Shown here one piece after another: positions 8,550-18,131 of a stretch of 64,000 nt of DNA. Position numbers and translations under genes: made by a program. The notes beneath the pieces were generated by a model. That model was not told where the DNA came from. It ran no database searches and worked only from the letters and a program-made list of their open reading frames with translations. The DNA is taken from the NCBI GenBank assembly GCA_026004775.1, contig BPJU01000019.1, positions 1 through 64,000 on the forward strand, written 5' to 3'. This stretch comes from Pirellulaceae bacterium. GTDB lineage: Bacteria; Planctomycetota; Planctomycetia; Pirellulales; Pirellulaceae. Each line of letters opens with the position of its first letter. Within the stretch, counting starts at the first letter, position 1.

Positions 8550-9467
8550 ATGAAGAATGGCAAACCGAGGTGGGGAATGACGCTGGTCGAGCTGATGGTG
8601 GTGATCAGTATCATCGGCATCCTGGTATCATTGTTAATGCCGGCGGTGCAGCGTAGTCGCGAAACGGCGCGGCGGCTCCAATGTGCTAATCATTTGAAAC
8701 AACTGGGTCTGGCTATCCAAATGCATCATGAATTCCATCGAATCATTCCTCACAACGGCGGCTGGGACGGATCGCAGACGATCCCGGACACCTCGGGAAA
8801 CCCATTTACTCCCTCGACTACCGACTTTGCCATGAACCGCACGTTCAAATGGGGCGTGGGTGATCCCGCCATGCCGCCCACCAAGCAAACCGGTTCCTGG
8901 CTGTTTTCCATCTTGCCCTTTGTCGAGCAGCAAAATGTTTTCGAGCAACGTGCCTGGGAGACGGCATTGCCGCTTTATGTATGTCCCAGCCGGCGGCGGG
9001 CTCGGGCTGAAACGATTGTTCCGAGTGACGCCTATGGACAATATGAAAGTGGAGGATGGCGGTGGGGTAAGAGCGACTATGCGGGGAACGGTTTCGTAAT
9101 AGAAGGCCTGCCCTTGCGAGGTCGCTTCCGGCCGAAACGCTTTGCGGATATCCGCGACGGGCTGTCGAATACGATCTTAGCCGGAGAAAAGGCATTCGAC
9201 CCGCTGGTCCATCAACCGAACACCTGGTACTGGGATGAACCTTTCTTTCTGGGAGGATCGGGAGGTACGGCTCGTCGCGGGGCCGGCGTGGTCCCGGATG
9301 CTCCCGGCAACGACTACAAAACCAACTGGGGCTCCGCTCATTCCGGCGGAGCGCAGTTTCTCTTCGCCGACGGCAGCGTGCGGTTGATTTCCTTTGACGT
9401 TTCCTGGCAGGACATGACGGCGTATCTTACTCCCGCCGGCCGGGACGTGCCGTCGGCTGGCAAGTAG
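8550..9467 (+). CDS. DUF1559 prepilin-like protein with H-X9-DG motif
   Basis: A planctomycete-type pseudopilin of 305 residues. The start at ATG 8550 puts the type IV prepilin cleavage signal near the N-terminus: RWGMTLVELMVVISIIGILV, with cleavage expected before the Met or Thr-Leu-Val-Glu stretch. The DUF1559 hallmark QCANHLKQLGLAIQMHHE follows the helix, and the C-terminus has the processing-associated H-X9-DG motif (AHSGGAQFLFADGSVRLI). The family is exported and probably assembled through type II secretion/type IV pilus-like machinery; planctomycete genomes carry dozens of copies. Confidence 0.95.
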   Translation: MKNGKPRWGMTLVELMVVISIIGILVSLLMPAVQRSRETARRLQCANHLKQLGLAIQMHHEFHRIIPHNGGWDGSQTIPDTSGNPFTPSTTDFAMNRTFKWGVGDPAMPPTKQTGSWLFSILPFVEQQNVFEQRAWETALPLYVCPSRRRARAETIVPSDAYGQYESGGWRWGKSDYAGNGFVIEGLPLRGRFRPKRFADIRDGLSNTILAGEKAFDPLVHQPNTWYWDEPFFLGGSGGTARRGAGVVPDAPGNDYKTNWGSAHSGGAQFLFADGSVRLISFDVSWQDMTAYLTPAGRDVPSAGK

Positions 9468-9581
9468 GGCTTCCGTGTTTTGCTGCGTTCGTATGCGTCA
9501 TCCACAAGGATCAGCATTGTCATACGCACCACAGCAATCTGCCGCGATACTGGACCGGAGCGAGGCGAAAGGTGCCAGCTT

Positions 9582-10433
9582 ATGAACGCAATGGCGGTTT
9601 GGATAGTGGTGGCCGGCTTAGGCCAGATGAACGAGCGGTTCTACCAGGATTTTCGCCCGGGAAATCTCGTGGCACCTTCGATGACCCCTTTACAAATCGG
9701 GCCATCAGGACGAATACTGCCTGGTTCGCAGGGAATCCAACTGTCCCTTCCGGAAAAGCATCCGGCAAATGATGTAATAGGCTATTCACCTATTTTTCAG
9801 GTAGGGGGCAACTTTCAAATAACGGTCCGCTACAAGATTGTGTCTGCCGGCAAGCCCGAAAAAGGCATGGGAGCCGGCTTGAAAATCTGGGGCAAATTTG
9901 CCGGGCAGAAGTATTGCGCGGTGACGCTGGGTCATTTCAAGACTCCTGACAGCGATAAGTCGTTGATTGTTTCGGTGTTGGGAACCGGGCAAGGCCAGGA
10001 TCGGCAGTTCCAAACGCAGAGTGTTCCTGCAAGTGCGGAACACGGCCGGCTGCGGTTGGTAAGGGAGAACAACCGGTTGACCTTTCTGTTTGCGCCGGGC
10101 GACAGTGACAGTTTCATCGAGCTTCAGTCGGGAGAAGTAGTTCCGGAAAACCTCACCAACCTGCGTATTGTTGCCACGAGCCATGAAGACCCGGCGGCAG
10201 TGAATGTCCAGTTATTGGAATTCGAAGTGTTGGCGGATCGGCTGGCCGGCGCACAGCCGGTGGTCAAAAAACGCTGGAATTGGCGATGGATCGTTCTGCC
10301 CATCGCCGTCGCGGGAGCCGGGGTCGGCGGTTTTCTGTTATGGCTACGCCATCGGAAAAGTACGGCATCCGCTCCTCGGCGATCAACCGGCAAAACAACA
10401 CGAACAATGACTAAGGGACCGCCTCGCAAGTAG
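9582..10433 (+). CDS. Exported protein, DUF1583-like, with C-terminal anchor
   Basis: A 283-residue protein. ATG 9582 follows GAAAGG; an earlier in-frame start at 9480 lacks a signal peptide and is rejected. The body is beta-rich and lectin/laminin-G like (VGGNFQITVRYKIVS, GAGLKIWGKF, GRLRLVRENNRLTFLFAPG, VNVQLLEFEVL), which resembles the planctomycete DUF1583 fold; that identification is tentative. The C-terminus has a helix (WIVLPIAVAGAGVGGFLLWL) followed by a basic, Ser/Thr-rich tail. It lies between a pseudopilin and a GT-C transferase; no catalytic motif was seen. Confidence 0.6.
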   Translation: MNAMAVWIVVAGLGQMNERFYQDFRPGNLVAPSMTPLQIGPSGRILPGSQGIQLSLPEKHPANDVIGYSPIFQVGGNFQITVRYKIVSAGKPEKGMGAGLKIWGKFAGQKYCAVTLGHFKTPDSDKSLIVSVLGTGQGQDRQFQTQSVPASAEHGRLRLVRENNRLTFLFAPGDSDSFIELQSGEVVPENLTNLRIVATSHEDPAAVNVQLLEFEVLADRLAGAQPVVKKRWNWRWIVLPIAVAGAGVGGFLLWLRHRKSTASAPRRSTGKTTRTMTKGPPRK

Positions 10434-10527
10434 CTACGAACCGATGCAGGTCGGGAATACCTCGGAAGCCACTGCAGATTCTGTGGTATCGTAACTGCCA
10501 GGTAAGAGCCGCGTATGCTTGTCGAAT

Positions 10528-12816
10528 ATGCTGGAAACGGTTGATGCCACTTTCCGCTGGGACGATACATTATCGGCAGTCGCATGGCTGCTGACGACCA
10601 GTCTGCTGATCGTTGCCATGAGGCGATGGAGTCGCCGTTTGTTCCCGGATGATCCGGAAAGTATGCGGTGGATGCACGCTATCTGCTTGAGCTGGAGCCT
10701 GGTTGTCGCAGGTGGTATCGCCTTAGGCTCTATCGGCTGGCTGGCACCGTTGTCCCTGACGGCGTTGGTGGGAACTTTCTGCGCGGTAGCCTGGTTCTTC
10801 GACAGTTTTCTGGGGCAGCGGATCGTCAGTAAGCCAAAGCAAGTGGGGGGCGAACAGAAGCCGGATGGGGGCGCTGGCAGTAGTGCGGCACAAGGGATGC
10901 CTGCCATTGGGAGGGAAGCAGAGCGCCCTTCCTACGGTTGGTTCGCTTTCTGGTTGGCGGCAAGTTCGTGGCTGTTAGCTCGAGTTGCGCTCGATGGTTT
11001 ACTGACATTTCCCACGGACTGGGACACGCTGGCCTATCATTTGCCGCTGGTAGATCATTGGATTCAAGACGGAAAACTCTATGTGCCCAAGTGTGCTTTT
11101 TGGTATTGCCCGGGCAATAACGAATTGCTCGCCTATTGGACCGTAGGGCTTTTCTCGGGGGATTTTCTGGTGGCCTTGAACAATGTGCCGGCGATTGCCT
11201 TGTTGGGGCTGGCCTCTTGGAATTTCATGAGGATGTTGGGGATTCGTCCCGGTATTTGTCATCTGGCGGCCGCCGTGATCCTGGCAACCCGTGTCACGTG
11301 GCGACAAGCGGTCAGCGCGGAAAACGATGTTGCCGTGGCTGCGCTTTTCTTTGCTGGATTAGTCTATGGTTTCCGATTTGCGACGAACGGGAGACATGCC
11401 GACTTGCTGCTGGCTGCTATGACGTTCGGCTTGCTGTGCGGGGTGAAGTACTATGCTCTTGGTTACGCGGGCGCAGTCGGTTTATGGACGCTAATGCTTG
11501 TGGTTCGGAACGGCGGCCCTCGAAAAGTTCCCTCGACCTTGGTGGCAGGCATTGCCGGCGGATTGCTGCTGGGCGGCTACTGGTATCTCCGCAATTGGTT
11601 GGCTACCGGTACGCCGCTCTACCCGAAAGGTTTCAGCCAATCCACGGATGTGTGGGGCCAGATTCGGCCGGACACCTTCACCAGTACCTTGCTGGGCAAT
11701 AGAGACCCGCAGATATGGCCGTTACTGGCGGAGTCGATCGGATGGATGGCCGGCCCCTGCCATTTGTTGGCGGTTGCGGTATTTCCGTCGGTGATCGTTT
11801 ACTTGCTCGTTTCGGCTTTTGTCGACTTGTCGTCGAGCAAGGGTGCCGGACAAGCTCGCCTGTGGCTGGCACTCGGAATGGTGCTTTCCGGCGTCGTGTT
11901 TCTGGTGACGCCGAATGTCGTTGAGACGGTGCCCGGAACAAAGAATATGTTAAATTTGAAGTATCATCCTATTCGCTTTGGGCTTTGTTTCTTCAGCCTG
12001 GGCATTGTGGGCTTGGCTCGTGTAAGCAGCGATGTTCTGGATGCGGTATGGCCTACCGGACGCAGATCTCTCGAAAACGTACATGAAGTGGCGCCGGGTA
12101 TGGTTCCGCAGATTGGAAGGCTTGTGAAAGCTGCCATAGGAACGGTAGTTGCTGCCGTCGTTTTATTATTCTGGTCTGCTGGCACAGTCTGTCACGTGGT
12201 GTTGCATTCTATGGAAAACGCTCAGTTGAAACATCTAATATTGGCGATCAACATCCTGCTGGGGGTTGTGCTCATCGGGTTACTTATCGGCTCGTCATCG
12301 CGTGCAGAGCGCGCAGTTGGCGCGGTTATTATGTTATTGCTGGTGGGCGGTGCCGTGAGCGGTTGCGGTTGGCTGGGAGCGCGATGGCATCGAGACTTCG
12401 TCCGACATTATGAAAGCCGATACTACTCAAGCTCCGTACTGTCGTCGGTCTTTAGGCTGGAGCCGACAACGGAGCGGATCTGCGTGTGTGACGACCGTTA
12501 TTATCCGTTCTTGGGTTCTCGGCGCCAGTTCGACGTATGCCGGCCGCTCTGGCTGCCGGATTACGACAGCCTTCTGGCGTATGTTCGAACGTACGGCGTG
12601 ACGGTGATTGCGGCACGCAACTCGGACGCCTCGCCGCGACGCCGCTATGCCGCGGTAAAGGGTTGGCTGGACGCCCACCCAGAAACGTTCCAGCCGTACT
12701 ATCAAGACGAAGTGTTTACCGTAGTGCGAGTCAGGGAAGAGCGGGTAGTTGCGCCGGCGGTATCACAGTTGCCTGGGGGTGGACGGGATACCGGCAACAA
12801 CAATGTTGCGCCGTGA
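10528..12816 (+). CDS. Polytopic GT-C type membrane protein
   Basis: About 762 residues with at least twelve hydrophobic segments. The first long external loop contains PTDWDTLAYHLPLVDHWIQD and CAFWYCPGNNELLAYWTVG, matching the Asp-containing donor loop of GT39/ArnT-like enzymes. A soluble C-terminal region (residues ~640-762) ends the protein. The start is ATG 10528; a TTG nine bases earlier is the alternative. It is divergent from the GT-C protein at 5642 and probably uses a different donor or acceptor. It is followed by a sulfotransferase, pointing to decoration of a surface glycan or glycolipid. Confidence 0.8.
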   Translation: MLETVDATFRWDDTLSAVAWLLTTSLLIVAMRRWSRRLFPDDPESMRWMHAICLSWSLVVAGGIALGSIGWLAPLSLTALVGTFCAVAWFFDSFLGQRIVSKPKQVGGEQKPDGGAGSSAAQGMPAIGREAERPSYGWFAFWLAASSWLLARVALDGLLTFPTDWDTLAYHLPLVDHWIQDGKLYVPKCAFWYCPGNNELLAYWTVGLFSGDFLVALNNVPAIALLGLASWNFMRMLGIRPGICHLAAAVILATRVTWRQAVSAENDVAVAALFFAGLVYGFRFATNGRHADLLLAAMTFGLLCGVKYYALGYAGAVGLWTLMLVVRNGGPRKVPSTLVAGIAGGLLLGGYWYLRNWLATGTPLYPKGFSQSTDVWGQIRPDTFTSTLLGNRDPQIWPLLAESIGWMAGPCHLLAVAVFPSVIVYLLVSAFVDLSSSKGAGQARLWLALGMVLSGVVFLVTPNVVETVPGTKNMLNLKYHPIRFGLCFFSLGIVGLARVSSDVLDAVWPTGRRSLENVHEVAPGMVPQIGRLVKAAIGTVVAAVVLLFWSAGTVCHVVLHSMENAQLKHLILAINILLGVVLIGLLIGSSSRAERAVGAVIMLLLVGGAVSGCGWLGARWHRDFVRHYESRYYSSSVLSSVFRLEPTTERICVCDDRYYPFLGSRRQFDVCRPLWLPDYDSLLAYVRTYGVTVIAARNSDASPRRRYAAVKGWLDAHPETFQPYYQDEVFTVVRVREERVVAPAVSQLPGGGRDTGNNNVAP

Positions 12817-12829
12817 GAAAGCAAATGGT

Positions 12830-13777
12830 ATGAAATATGTCTTCATTGTGGGTTGTCCTCGGTCGGGAACAACACTATTGCAGCAAGCGCTCAATCGACA
12901 CAGTCAGATCGTGATTCCGCCGGAGAGCAAGTTTTTTTACTATTTTTACGGGCAATCCTACCGCAGACAGTCGGCACATTTGGAGCGGATAAACAGCGAC
13001 CTGGGCATCGAATTGGTACCCCCGCGCAGGAGAATCGTACAACCGGCGGAAGCCAGGGAGTTTTACGAAAAAATGGCGGCGGCTTATCTCGACCGATTGG
13101 GCCGCCGTGACATCGCCGTCTTCGGTGACAAGTGTCCCGAACACACCGGCCAACTGTACCGCATCGGCAAGGTGTTTCCCGACGCCAAAGTGTTGTTTAT
13201 TTATCGTGATGGAAGGGATGTGGCGGTCAGTCTCCGCCGGATGCCGTGGATCCGTTGTGACGCGGAAGTAGCGTTTGTCATCTGGTTGTACTGCTACAAG
13301 ATTTTGAGCCGCGAACAGCGAAGCCCGACGTTACCGACGCTGTTTGTTCGATACGAAGAGCTAGTAGCGGATCCGGCCAACCATTTGGCCCGCGTGGCAC
13401 AGTTTCTGGAGCTTCCGTACGAGCCGGCGATGGCGGAAGGTTGGGGAAATCGTGAGGGGATACCCGAGCGAGAGTTGGCTTGGAAAGGTCGGGCCTTGGA
13501 GCCGATTACCGGCCGGTGGGTGGGGATGTGGAGGCAAGAGCTGTCGGCGGCCGAGGTGGCTCGTCTTGAGCGGCTGGGCCGCCACGCTCTTATGGCTTTG
13601 AACTACCCGCTGATGACAGAGGGGAGGATGCGGCTGCCGATCGGATTTTGGCTAAAACTGCTCGGGAAGCTCATCCGGTGTGCTGCACAACTCCCCCTGC
13701 CCTGCCTCATGAACGAACTCCACGGTTCTCTGTACCGTACCTTCCACCGGGCCAGCTTTACGAACGCCGGCTCGTAG
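12830..13777 (+). CDS. PAPS-dependent sulfotransferase family protein
   Basis: A 315-residue protein. The ATG at 12830 gives the typical N-terminus MKYVFIVGCPRSGTTLLQQA, where CPRSGTT is the 5'-phosphosulfate loop. FIYRDGRDVAVSLRR is the 3'-phosphate binding motif (Arg and Ser) and FVRYEELVADP is the conserved region that follows. It should transfer sulfate from PAPS to a carbohydrate or other hydroxyl acceptor. Another ATG at 12803 overlaps the upstream gene. The neighbours (GT-C, GT2, WbqC) suggest the acceptor is a cell-surface glycan. Confidence 0.9.
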   Translation: MKYVFIVGCPRSGTTLLQQALNRHSQIVIPPESKFFYYFYGQSYRRQSAHLERINSDLGIELVPPRRRIVQPAEAREFYEKMAAAYLDRLGRRDIAVFGDKCPEHTGQLYRIGKVFPDAKVLFIYRDGRDVAVSLRRMPWIRCDAEVAFVIWLYCYKILSREQRSPTLPTLFVRYEELVADPANHLARVAQFLELPYEPAMAEGWGNREGIPERELAWKGRALEPITGRWVGMWRQELSAAEVARLERLGRHALMALNYPLMTEGRMRLPIGFWLKLLGKLIRCAAQLPLPCLMNELHGSLYRTFHRASFTNAGS

Positions 13778-13975
13778 AGCGGGGTTGGTTCCCGCGGGCA
13801 ACGCAGTCAGTTCAAGAAGCATCAGGGGGCACATTGCGAGCAGCGCTGGCGCGCTTGCTAGCAGCGGGTACCGCCGGTGTTGTGAATGGGCTCTTTGTGA
13901 AGCGGCCTATTGCATTGTAGCGAGCGGGATGTAAACACGAGTAGGATAGCACTCGGTTCCAGGAGCGACAGTGCC

Positions 13976-14680
13976 GTGGGGAGTGGTGCCGCGCGGGTTT
14001 CGGTGATTATTCCGGCGATAAACGAATCCGACTTTGTGGCGGGGGCGGTCGGGTCGGCTCGCAAGGCCGGTGCGGACGAGGTGTGGGTGGTGGATGGCGG
14101 CAGTCAGGATGCCACGGTTGCCCGGGCAACCGAAGCCGGGGCCCAAGTGATGGGGAGTCTTCCCGGACGAGCTGTTCAGATGAACCGAGGCGCCGAGGCC
14201 GCTGGTGGCGATATTCTGCTCTTCTTGCATGCCGATTGTCGGCTCGATTCCGAAGCGATCTCCCAGATACGCTCCGCGGCGCCGCACGATTGGATTTTTG
14301 GAGCGTTTCGCCAGCGGATTGAAGCTGACCGGTGGCTGTACCGAATCTGGGAGAGAGGCAACGCGTGGCGCGTACGGTGGTGCGGGGTTGTGTATGGGGA
14401 CCAGGCGATGTTTGTGCGGCGTTCGGATTTCTGGGCGGCCGGCGGTTTTGAGGAGGAGCCGCTGCTGGAAGACCTGCTGTTGTCGTTGAAACTCCGCCGG
14501 CAGCGGTGGCCGATTCTGCTGGATGGTCCGGTGTGGGTGAGCGCTCGCCGGTGGCGGCGCTACGGGCTGGTGCGCCAAACACTCCGCAACTGGGCGATCG
14601 TGGCAGCCTGGTACCTGGGGGCTTCCCCCCAGCGGCTCGCTCGATATTACCGCCGGCACGACGTACATTCTCACACATAA
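13976..14680 (+). CDS. TIGR04283-type GT2 glycosyltransferase
   Basis: A 234-residue GT2 enzyme with VSVIIPAINESDFVAGAVGS, ADEVWVVDGGSQDATV and LLFLHADCRLD as donor- and metal-binding motifs, followed by DWIFGAFRQRI and YGDQAMFVRRSDFW. This pattern is that of the rSAM/selenodomain-associated transferase 2 family (TIGR04283). GTG 13976 is preferred because AGGAG lies about 10 bp upstream; a TTG at 13910 would add 22 residues of poor composition. The usual partner genes of that family are not next to it here; the context is glycan assembly. Confidence 0.85.
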   Translation: MGSGAARVSVIIPAINESDFVAGAVGSARKAGADEVWVVDGGSQDATVARATEAGAQVMGSLPGRAVQMNRGAEAAGGDILLFLHADCRLDSEAISQIRSAAPHDWIFGAFRQRIEADRWLYRIWERGNAWRVRWCGVVYGDQAMFVRRSDFWAAGGFEEEPLLEDLLLSLKLRRQRWPILLDGPVWVSARRWRRYGLVRQTLRNWAIVAAWYLGASPQRLARYYRRHDVHSHT

Positions 14681-14737
14681 CTGTTTATGGAAAAATCCCG
14701 GCACTAACATTTGTGATATTTTTGCGATGGCCAAAAC

Positions 14738-15442
14738 ATGGCAAAACGCATAGCAGTGTTTCAGTCAAACTACTTGCCCTGGAAAGGATATTTCGACCTT
14801 ATTAATAGTGTCGATGAATTTGTTCTGGATGATGATGTTCAATATACCAAGCAATCGTGGCGGAATCGGAATATCATTAAAACTCCCGGAGGCCTGATGT
14901 GGCTTACTGTGCCCGTGCATTTCCAGTTTCCGATGAAAATCAATCAAGTGGCTGTCAGCGGGTCGGAGTGGCGTCGCAAGCATTGGCGGGCGGTAGAATC
15001 CAATTACCGGCGTGCTCCCGGCTGGAAACTATTTGGCGAGGAGCTTTTCCGGATGTGGCAGAGCGCCGACCAGACCATGCTTTCGGCGGTCAATCGGCAC
15101 TGCCTGGATACGATCTGCCGTTTGATGGAAATTGGTACGCCGTTTCGCCGCTCGGAGGAGCTCCAGGTTTCCGGGGACCGCAATCAGCGGATTATTGCCA
15201 TTTGTAAAGCTTGTGGGGCGGACCGGTTGCTCAACGGGCCGTCGGCTCGCCAGCACATGGACGAAGAGCAGTTTCGGAAGGCGGGCATTCGGGTGGATTA
15301 CGCTGATTATTCCCGTTATCCGGAGTACCCTCAGCTCCATGGTCCCTTCGAGCACGGGGTAAGCATCGTCGATTTGCTGCTGTGTTGCGGTGAGGACTTT
15401 CGGCGGTACGTTCTCAGTGCGCCCGGACGACCGGCGTGGTAG
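14738..15442 (+). CDS. WbqC-like family protein
   Basis: A 234-residue protein matching the WbqC family from the first residues: RIAVFQSNYLPWKGYFDLIN, followed by DDVQYTKQSWRNRNIIKTP and TVPVHF, and later INGP/LNGPSARQHMDEEQF. Members occur in O-antigen and other polysaccharide loci and are thought to act in sugar modification or transfer, but their reaction is not firmly established. The gene converges with the dehydrogenase gene, with only about 10 bp between the stops. Confidence 0.9.
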   Translation: MAKRIAVFQSNYLPWKGYFDLINSVDEFVLDDDVQYTKQSWRNRNIIKTPGGLMWLTVPVHFQFPMKINQVAVSGSEWRRKHWRAVESNYRRAPGWKLFGEELFRMWQSADQTMLSAVNRHCLDTICRLMEIGTPFRRSEELQVSGDRNQRIIAICKACGADRLLNGPSARQHMDEEQFRKAGIRVDYADYSRYPEYPQLHGPFEHGVSIVDLLLCCGEDFRRYVLSAPGRPAW

Positions 15443-15452
15443 ATCGAGGAGA

Positions 15453-16454
15453 TTACTGGCGAGTTGTCGCGGGCGGAGCCTTTGAGGAATAGTCGGCCGG
15501 TACGGGAAACCCCAGTTTCTTGTCGACCAGGTTCAGCAGAGGCTGTCCGGCGAAATACCTGTGCAGATTGGCGGCGAACAGCTCGGTTACCAGGTCGTAG
15601 CGGCGGGCACACTGAGCGCCCACGTGGGGCGTGATGATCACGTTGGGAAGGTCCCACAGCGGGCTTTCCGGAGGAAGCGGTTCGACTTCCGTTACATCCA
15701 GTCCTGCCCCCCAAAGATGACCCGAACGCAGGGCTTCCACCAGGTCCTTTTCCACCACGATCGGGCCGCGGGCCACGTTGATCAATATGCTGCCCGGTTT
15801 CATCCGTCCGAAACGCTCGCGGTTGAACAGCTCTCGGGTCTGGTCGTTGAGCGGCAGAGTGAGGATGACGATGTCGCTGGCTTCGAGCAATTGATCCAGA
15901 GCCTCGGCTGGCCATACAGCTTCCACATACTGCGGCGGTTGGCTGGGAGGAAACATGTCGGTGGCAAGAATGCGCGTGCGAAAGGCGGCCAGTACTTGGG
16001 CCAATCGCCTGCCGTTGCCGCCGAAACCCACGATCCCGACCGTTGCCCCGTGCAAGTCGCGGGTCGGCCGTCGCTCGAAGATTTTCTGTTGCTGTGCGCG
16101 AAAAAAAACAGGCAGGCCGCGAAGCAGCCCCAGCAACAACGCCAGCGCCTGCTCGGCTACGGCGTCGGCGAAGACTCCCGAGGCGCTGGTAACGAGGATC
16201 TCCGATGCGATGACTTCGGGCGTCAAGCAATGGTCCAGGCCAGCGGCCGACGACTGGATCCATTTGAGGCGTCCTCGCTGGACGACTTCTGCCCACGGCA
16301 CAGGCACTTTGGCATGACCACAAAAGATATCCGCTTCCCGGATTTCTTGGGCAATACGCTCCTGTCCGGCATCGACGATCTGGTGTCCGGGAGCCGCCTG
16401 CCGCAGTTGCTGGATGTGTCGTGGTTCGACCGGATAACAAAGTACAATCCGCAT
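15453..16454 (-). CDS. D-2-hydroxyacid dehydrogenase family protein
   Basis: A 333-residue NAD(P)-dependent oxidoreductase. The Rossmann motif is TVGIVGFGGNGRRLAQVLA (GxGxxG-like), followed by LPLNDQTRELFNRERFGRMK, the catalytic Arg in INVARGPIVVEKDL, Glu/Asp in GLDVTEVEPLP and the catalytic His in ITPHVGAQ. It would reduce a 2-keto acid to a D-2-hydroxy acid or the reverse; the substrate cannot be read from the sequence. It is transcribed against the glycan cluster and has no obvious operon partner. Confidence 0.9.
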   Translation of the reverse strand: MRIVLCYPVEPRHIQQLRQAAPGHQIVDAGQERIAQEIREADIFCGHAKVPVPWAEVVQRGRLKWIQSSAAGLDHCLTPEVIASEILVTSASGVFADAVAEQALALLLGLLRGLPVFFRAQQQKIFERRPTRDLHGATVGIVGFGGNGRRLAQVLAAFRTRILATDMFPPSQPPQYVEAVWPAEALDQLLEASDIVILTLPLNDQTRELFNRERFGRMKPGSILINVARGPIVVEKDLVEALRSGHLWGAGLDVTEVEPLPPESPLWDLPNVIITPHVGAQCARRYDLVTELFAANLHRYFAGQPLLNLVDKKLGFPVPADYSSKAPPATTRQ

Positions 16455-16611
16455 GGATATTTCCCACCGGCATTAACTACACCTTCGTTCTCAAATTAGC
16501 GAAGCTGTAGTTGGCTGTCGATGGTACCTGCGAGGTGGGACACAACAGCCACGAGTGTAGGCTGCGACACAATCGACAGGCTGACGTCGGCGCGGTCGTG
16601 ATGCCCGGGCG

Positions 16612-17211
16612 TCATGAAAAGCAATCATCGGGGCTAGCCAGGAACCGCAGTACCTCGATCTGCTCCTGTGGCGACAGTTTTTTAGCTGCGCCCCGCTCGG
16701 TAGTAAGGGCATCCGGGCCCAATTGGCCATATCTACCGACGCACCAGGAATAGACGAGCCTGGCCATCAGTATGAAACTATCATTTTCCTTGGAAAGAGC
16801 TACCCATCGGACCCTTCGAGCGCGGAGCGATTCGAATAACCATGCCGCGAAGCCCTGAACGTCTGTAACGGAAAGATCGTAATGCAAAAAGTCGGCGGGA
16901 GAAAAATGGGTATTGGCATTCGGTGTAAATCTCCACCGGCAGTAGGGCCGCAACTCGTCCGCCGGCAGGATTAGCGTGCACCGAGCACAATTGTTGGGAC
17001 TGATCTTTCGGTGTTGAACAAAGTTGTGCTGCCCGATCGATGACGCGATCACAGCCAGGGCGTGACAGGGATCGAAAGGATCACTCGTGGTACTACCGTA
17101 AACGGAGTTTTCCTGGTGGGGGTCGAGTACGAACTGATAGACGCGGCGGGCAAAGTCCTCCTGATCACAAGTTGCATTAACGGCCTCGTTGATCAGGGTC
17201 AAAAGCTCCAT
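16612..17211 (-). CDS. Hypothetical protein downstream of TIGR04255 gene
   Basis: About 199 residues starting at MELLTLINEAVNATCDQEDF; a longer form from 17304 begins with a Cys/Arg-rich stretch that looks non-native. No family is recognised. It has scattered cysteines (NNCARCTLILP and LRPYC) that could bind metal, and no signal peptide. It follows the 17292-18131 gene on the same strand with about 80 bp between, and probably forms a three-gene unit with it and the TIGR04255 gene. Confidence 0.5.
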   Translation of the reverse strand: MELLTLINEAVNATCDQEDFARRVYQFVLDPHQENSVYGSTTSDPFDPCHALAVIASSIGQHNFVQHRKISPNNCARCTLILPADELRPYCRWRFTPNANTHFSPADFLHYDLSVTDVQGFAAWLFESLRARRVRWVALSKENDSFILMARLVYSWCVGRYGQLGPDALTTERGAAKKLSPQEQIEVLRFLASPDDCFS

Positions 17212-17291
17212 CTTGCGCCTGCATACGCGAACAAAGAAACAGAAGCGGGCGCGATTCCAACACCAGACTCCCATAACGCGTAACAAGAAAG

Positions 17292-18131
17292 CTAAAATTC
17301 GCATGAGCGATCCATCAGCTGGACAAGTCCGCGTATTAAAGTGGCGTTAGCTGCTGACATTTTTACGGCTTGCACGACCGCGCTCTTACCGAAGTCTCCT
17401 CCACATACCCAAAGGAAGGCGGCAGCCATCTGCGCCAGTCGGCCGTCGCAGGAATACAAGAATTCGCTTGCCTTCAGCAATAAGGCCAAATAATCCAACT
17501 GGATTTCCGAATCCGCTAAAGCGCCGAACAAGACTCCCAGGGATCTGGTCGGCAGGCAGTGCAGAATGGCCAACAACTGCTTCCCTCGCTGTGACAATTC
17601 GGCAGAGTCCTCCAACCACTCGACTATTATGTCCGCGGCATTGTACAAATCTAAATCGGTCCGTGATTCATCCTGCAATGCTGCCACAGCGCCGGCGACC
17701 GACTGGGGCCAATCAGTTAATCTTTCAACGGCAAACGAGGGTTCGTACGTTGTCTCGTCCTTTCGCGGTGCCGATAAGCATACGCGTGCTGGGTGTTCGG
17801 CCGTTGTAGTGGTATGTGAATAATCCTTGCGCGATGGGGTTGAAAGGGGGGTATGCAGCAAGAGCCACAGACTACAATCGTCGAGCGTCTGGTGAGAGAG
17901 GTACATCGCGCTGTCGGGGAGCCATTCGACATTGGCTGCACGAATCAGACGTTCCACATGATCAAAGGCGGTAGACCACACTTTAGATTTGGGTTCGGCT
18001 AATTGGGACGCTGGCGGAACCGGCTCAACCGATCGGCTGAGGGCCCATGGCCTGATGAAGTTGTGGTGTAATACACCACCGGAAAAAGTGTCCTGCTCGG
18101 CGGTTGAACTGGTCCACAAGATTGCACGCAT
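17292..18131 (-). CDS. Hypothetical protein overlapping a TIGR04255 gene
   Basis: Up to 279 residues from the ATG at 18131, overlapping the TIGR04255 gene by 107 bp. The overlapping part looks like a shadow of that gene, so the real start may be GTG 17981 (VWSTAFDHVERLIRAANVEW onward). The central part is Thr/His-rich (SHTTTTAEHP) and the C-terminal half is helical and Leu/Ala-rich (LGVLFGALADSEIQLDYLAL). No domain was recognised. Conserved placement behind TIGR04255 would make it a functional partner; this needs comparison across genomes. Confidence 0.5.
   Translation of the reverse strand: MRAILWTSSTAEQDTFSGGVLHHNFIRPWALSRSVEPVPPASQLAEPKSKVWSTAFDHVERLIRAANVEWLPDSAMYLSHQTLDDCSLWLLLHTPLSTPSRKDYSHTTTTAEHPARVCLSAPRKDETTYEPSFAVERLTDWPQSVAGAVAALQDESRTDLDLYNAADIIVEWLEDSAELSQRGKQLLAILHCLPTRSLGVLFGALADSEIQLDYLALLLKASEFLYSCDGRLAQMAAAFLWVCGGDFGKSAVVQAVKMSAANATLIRGLVQLMDRSCEF

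Noticed and set aside
15331-16473. Minus-strand 380-codon frame over the dehydrogenase region
   Set aside because: The other minus-strand frame has all dehydrogenase motifs; this one has shuffled, Arg/Ser/Gly-rich composition.
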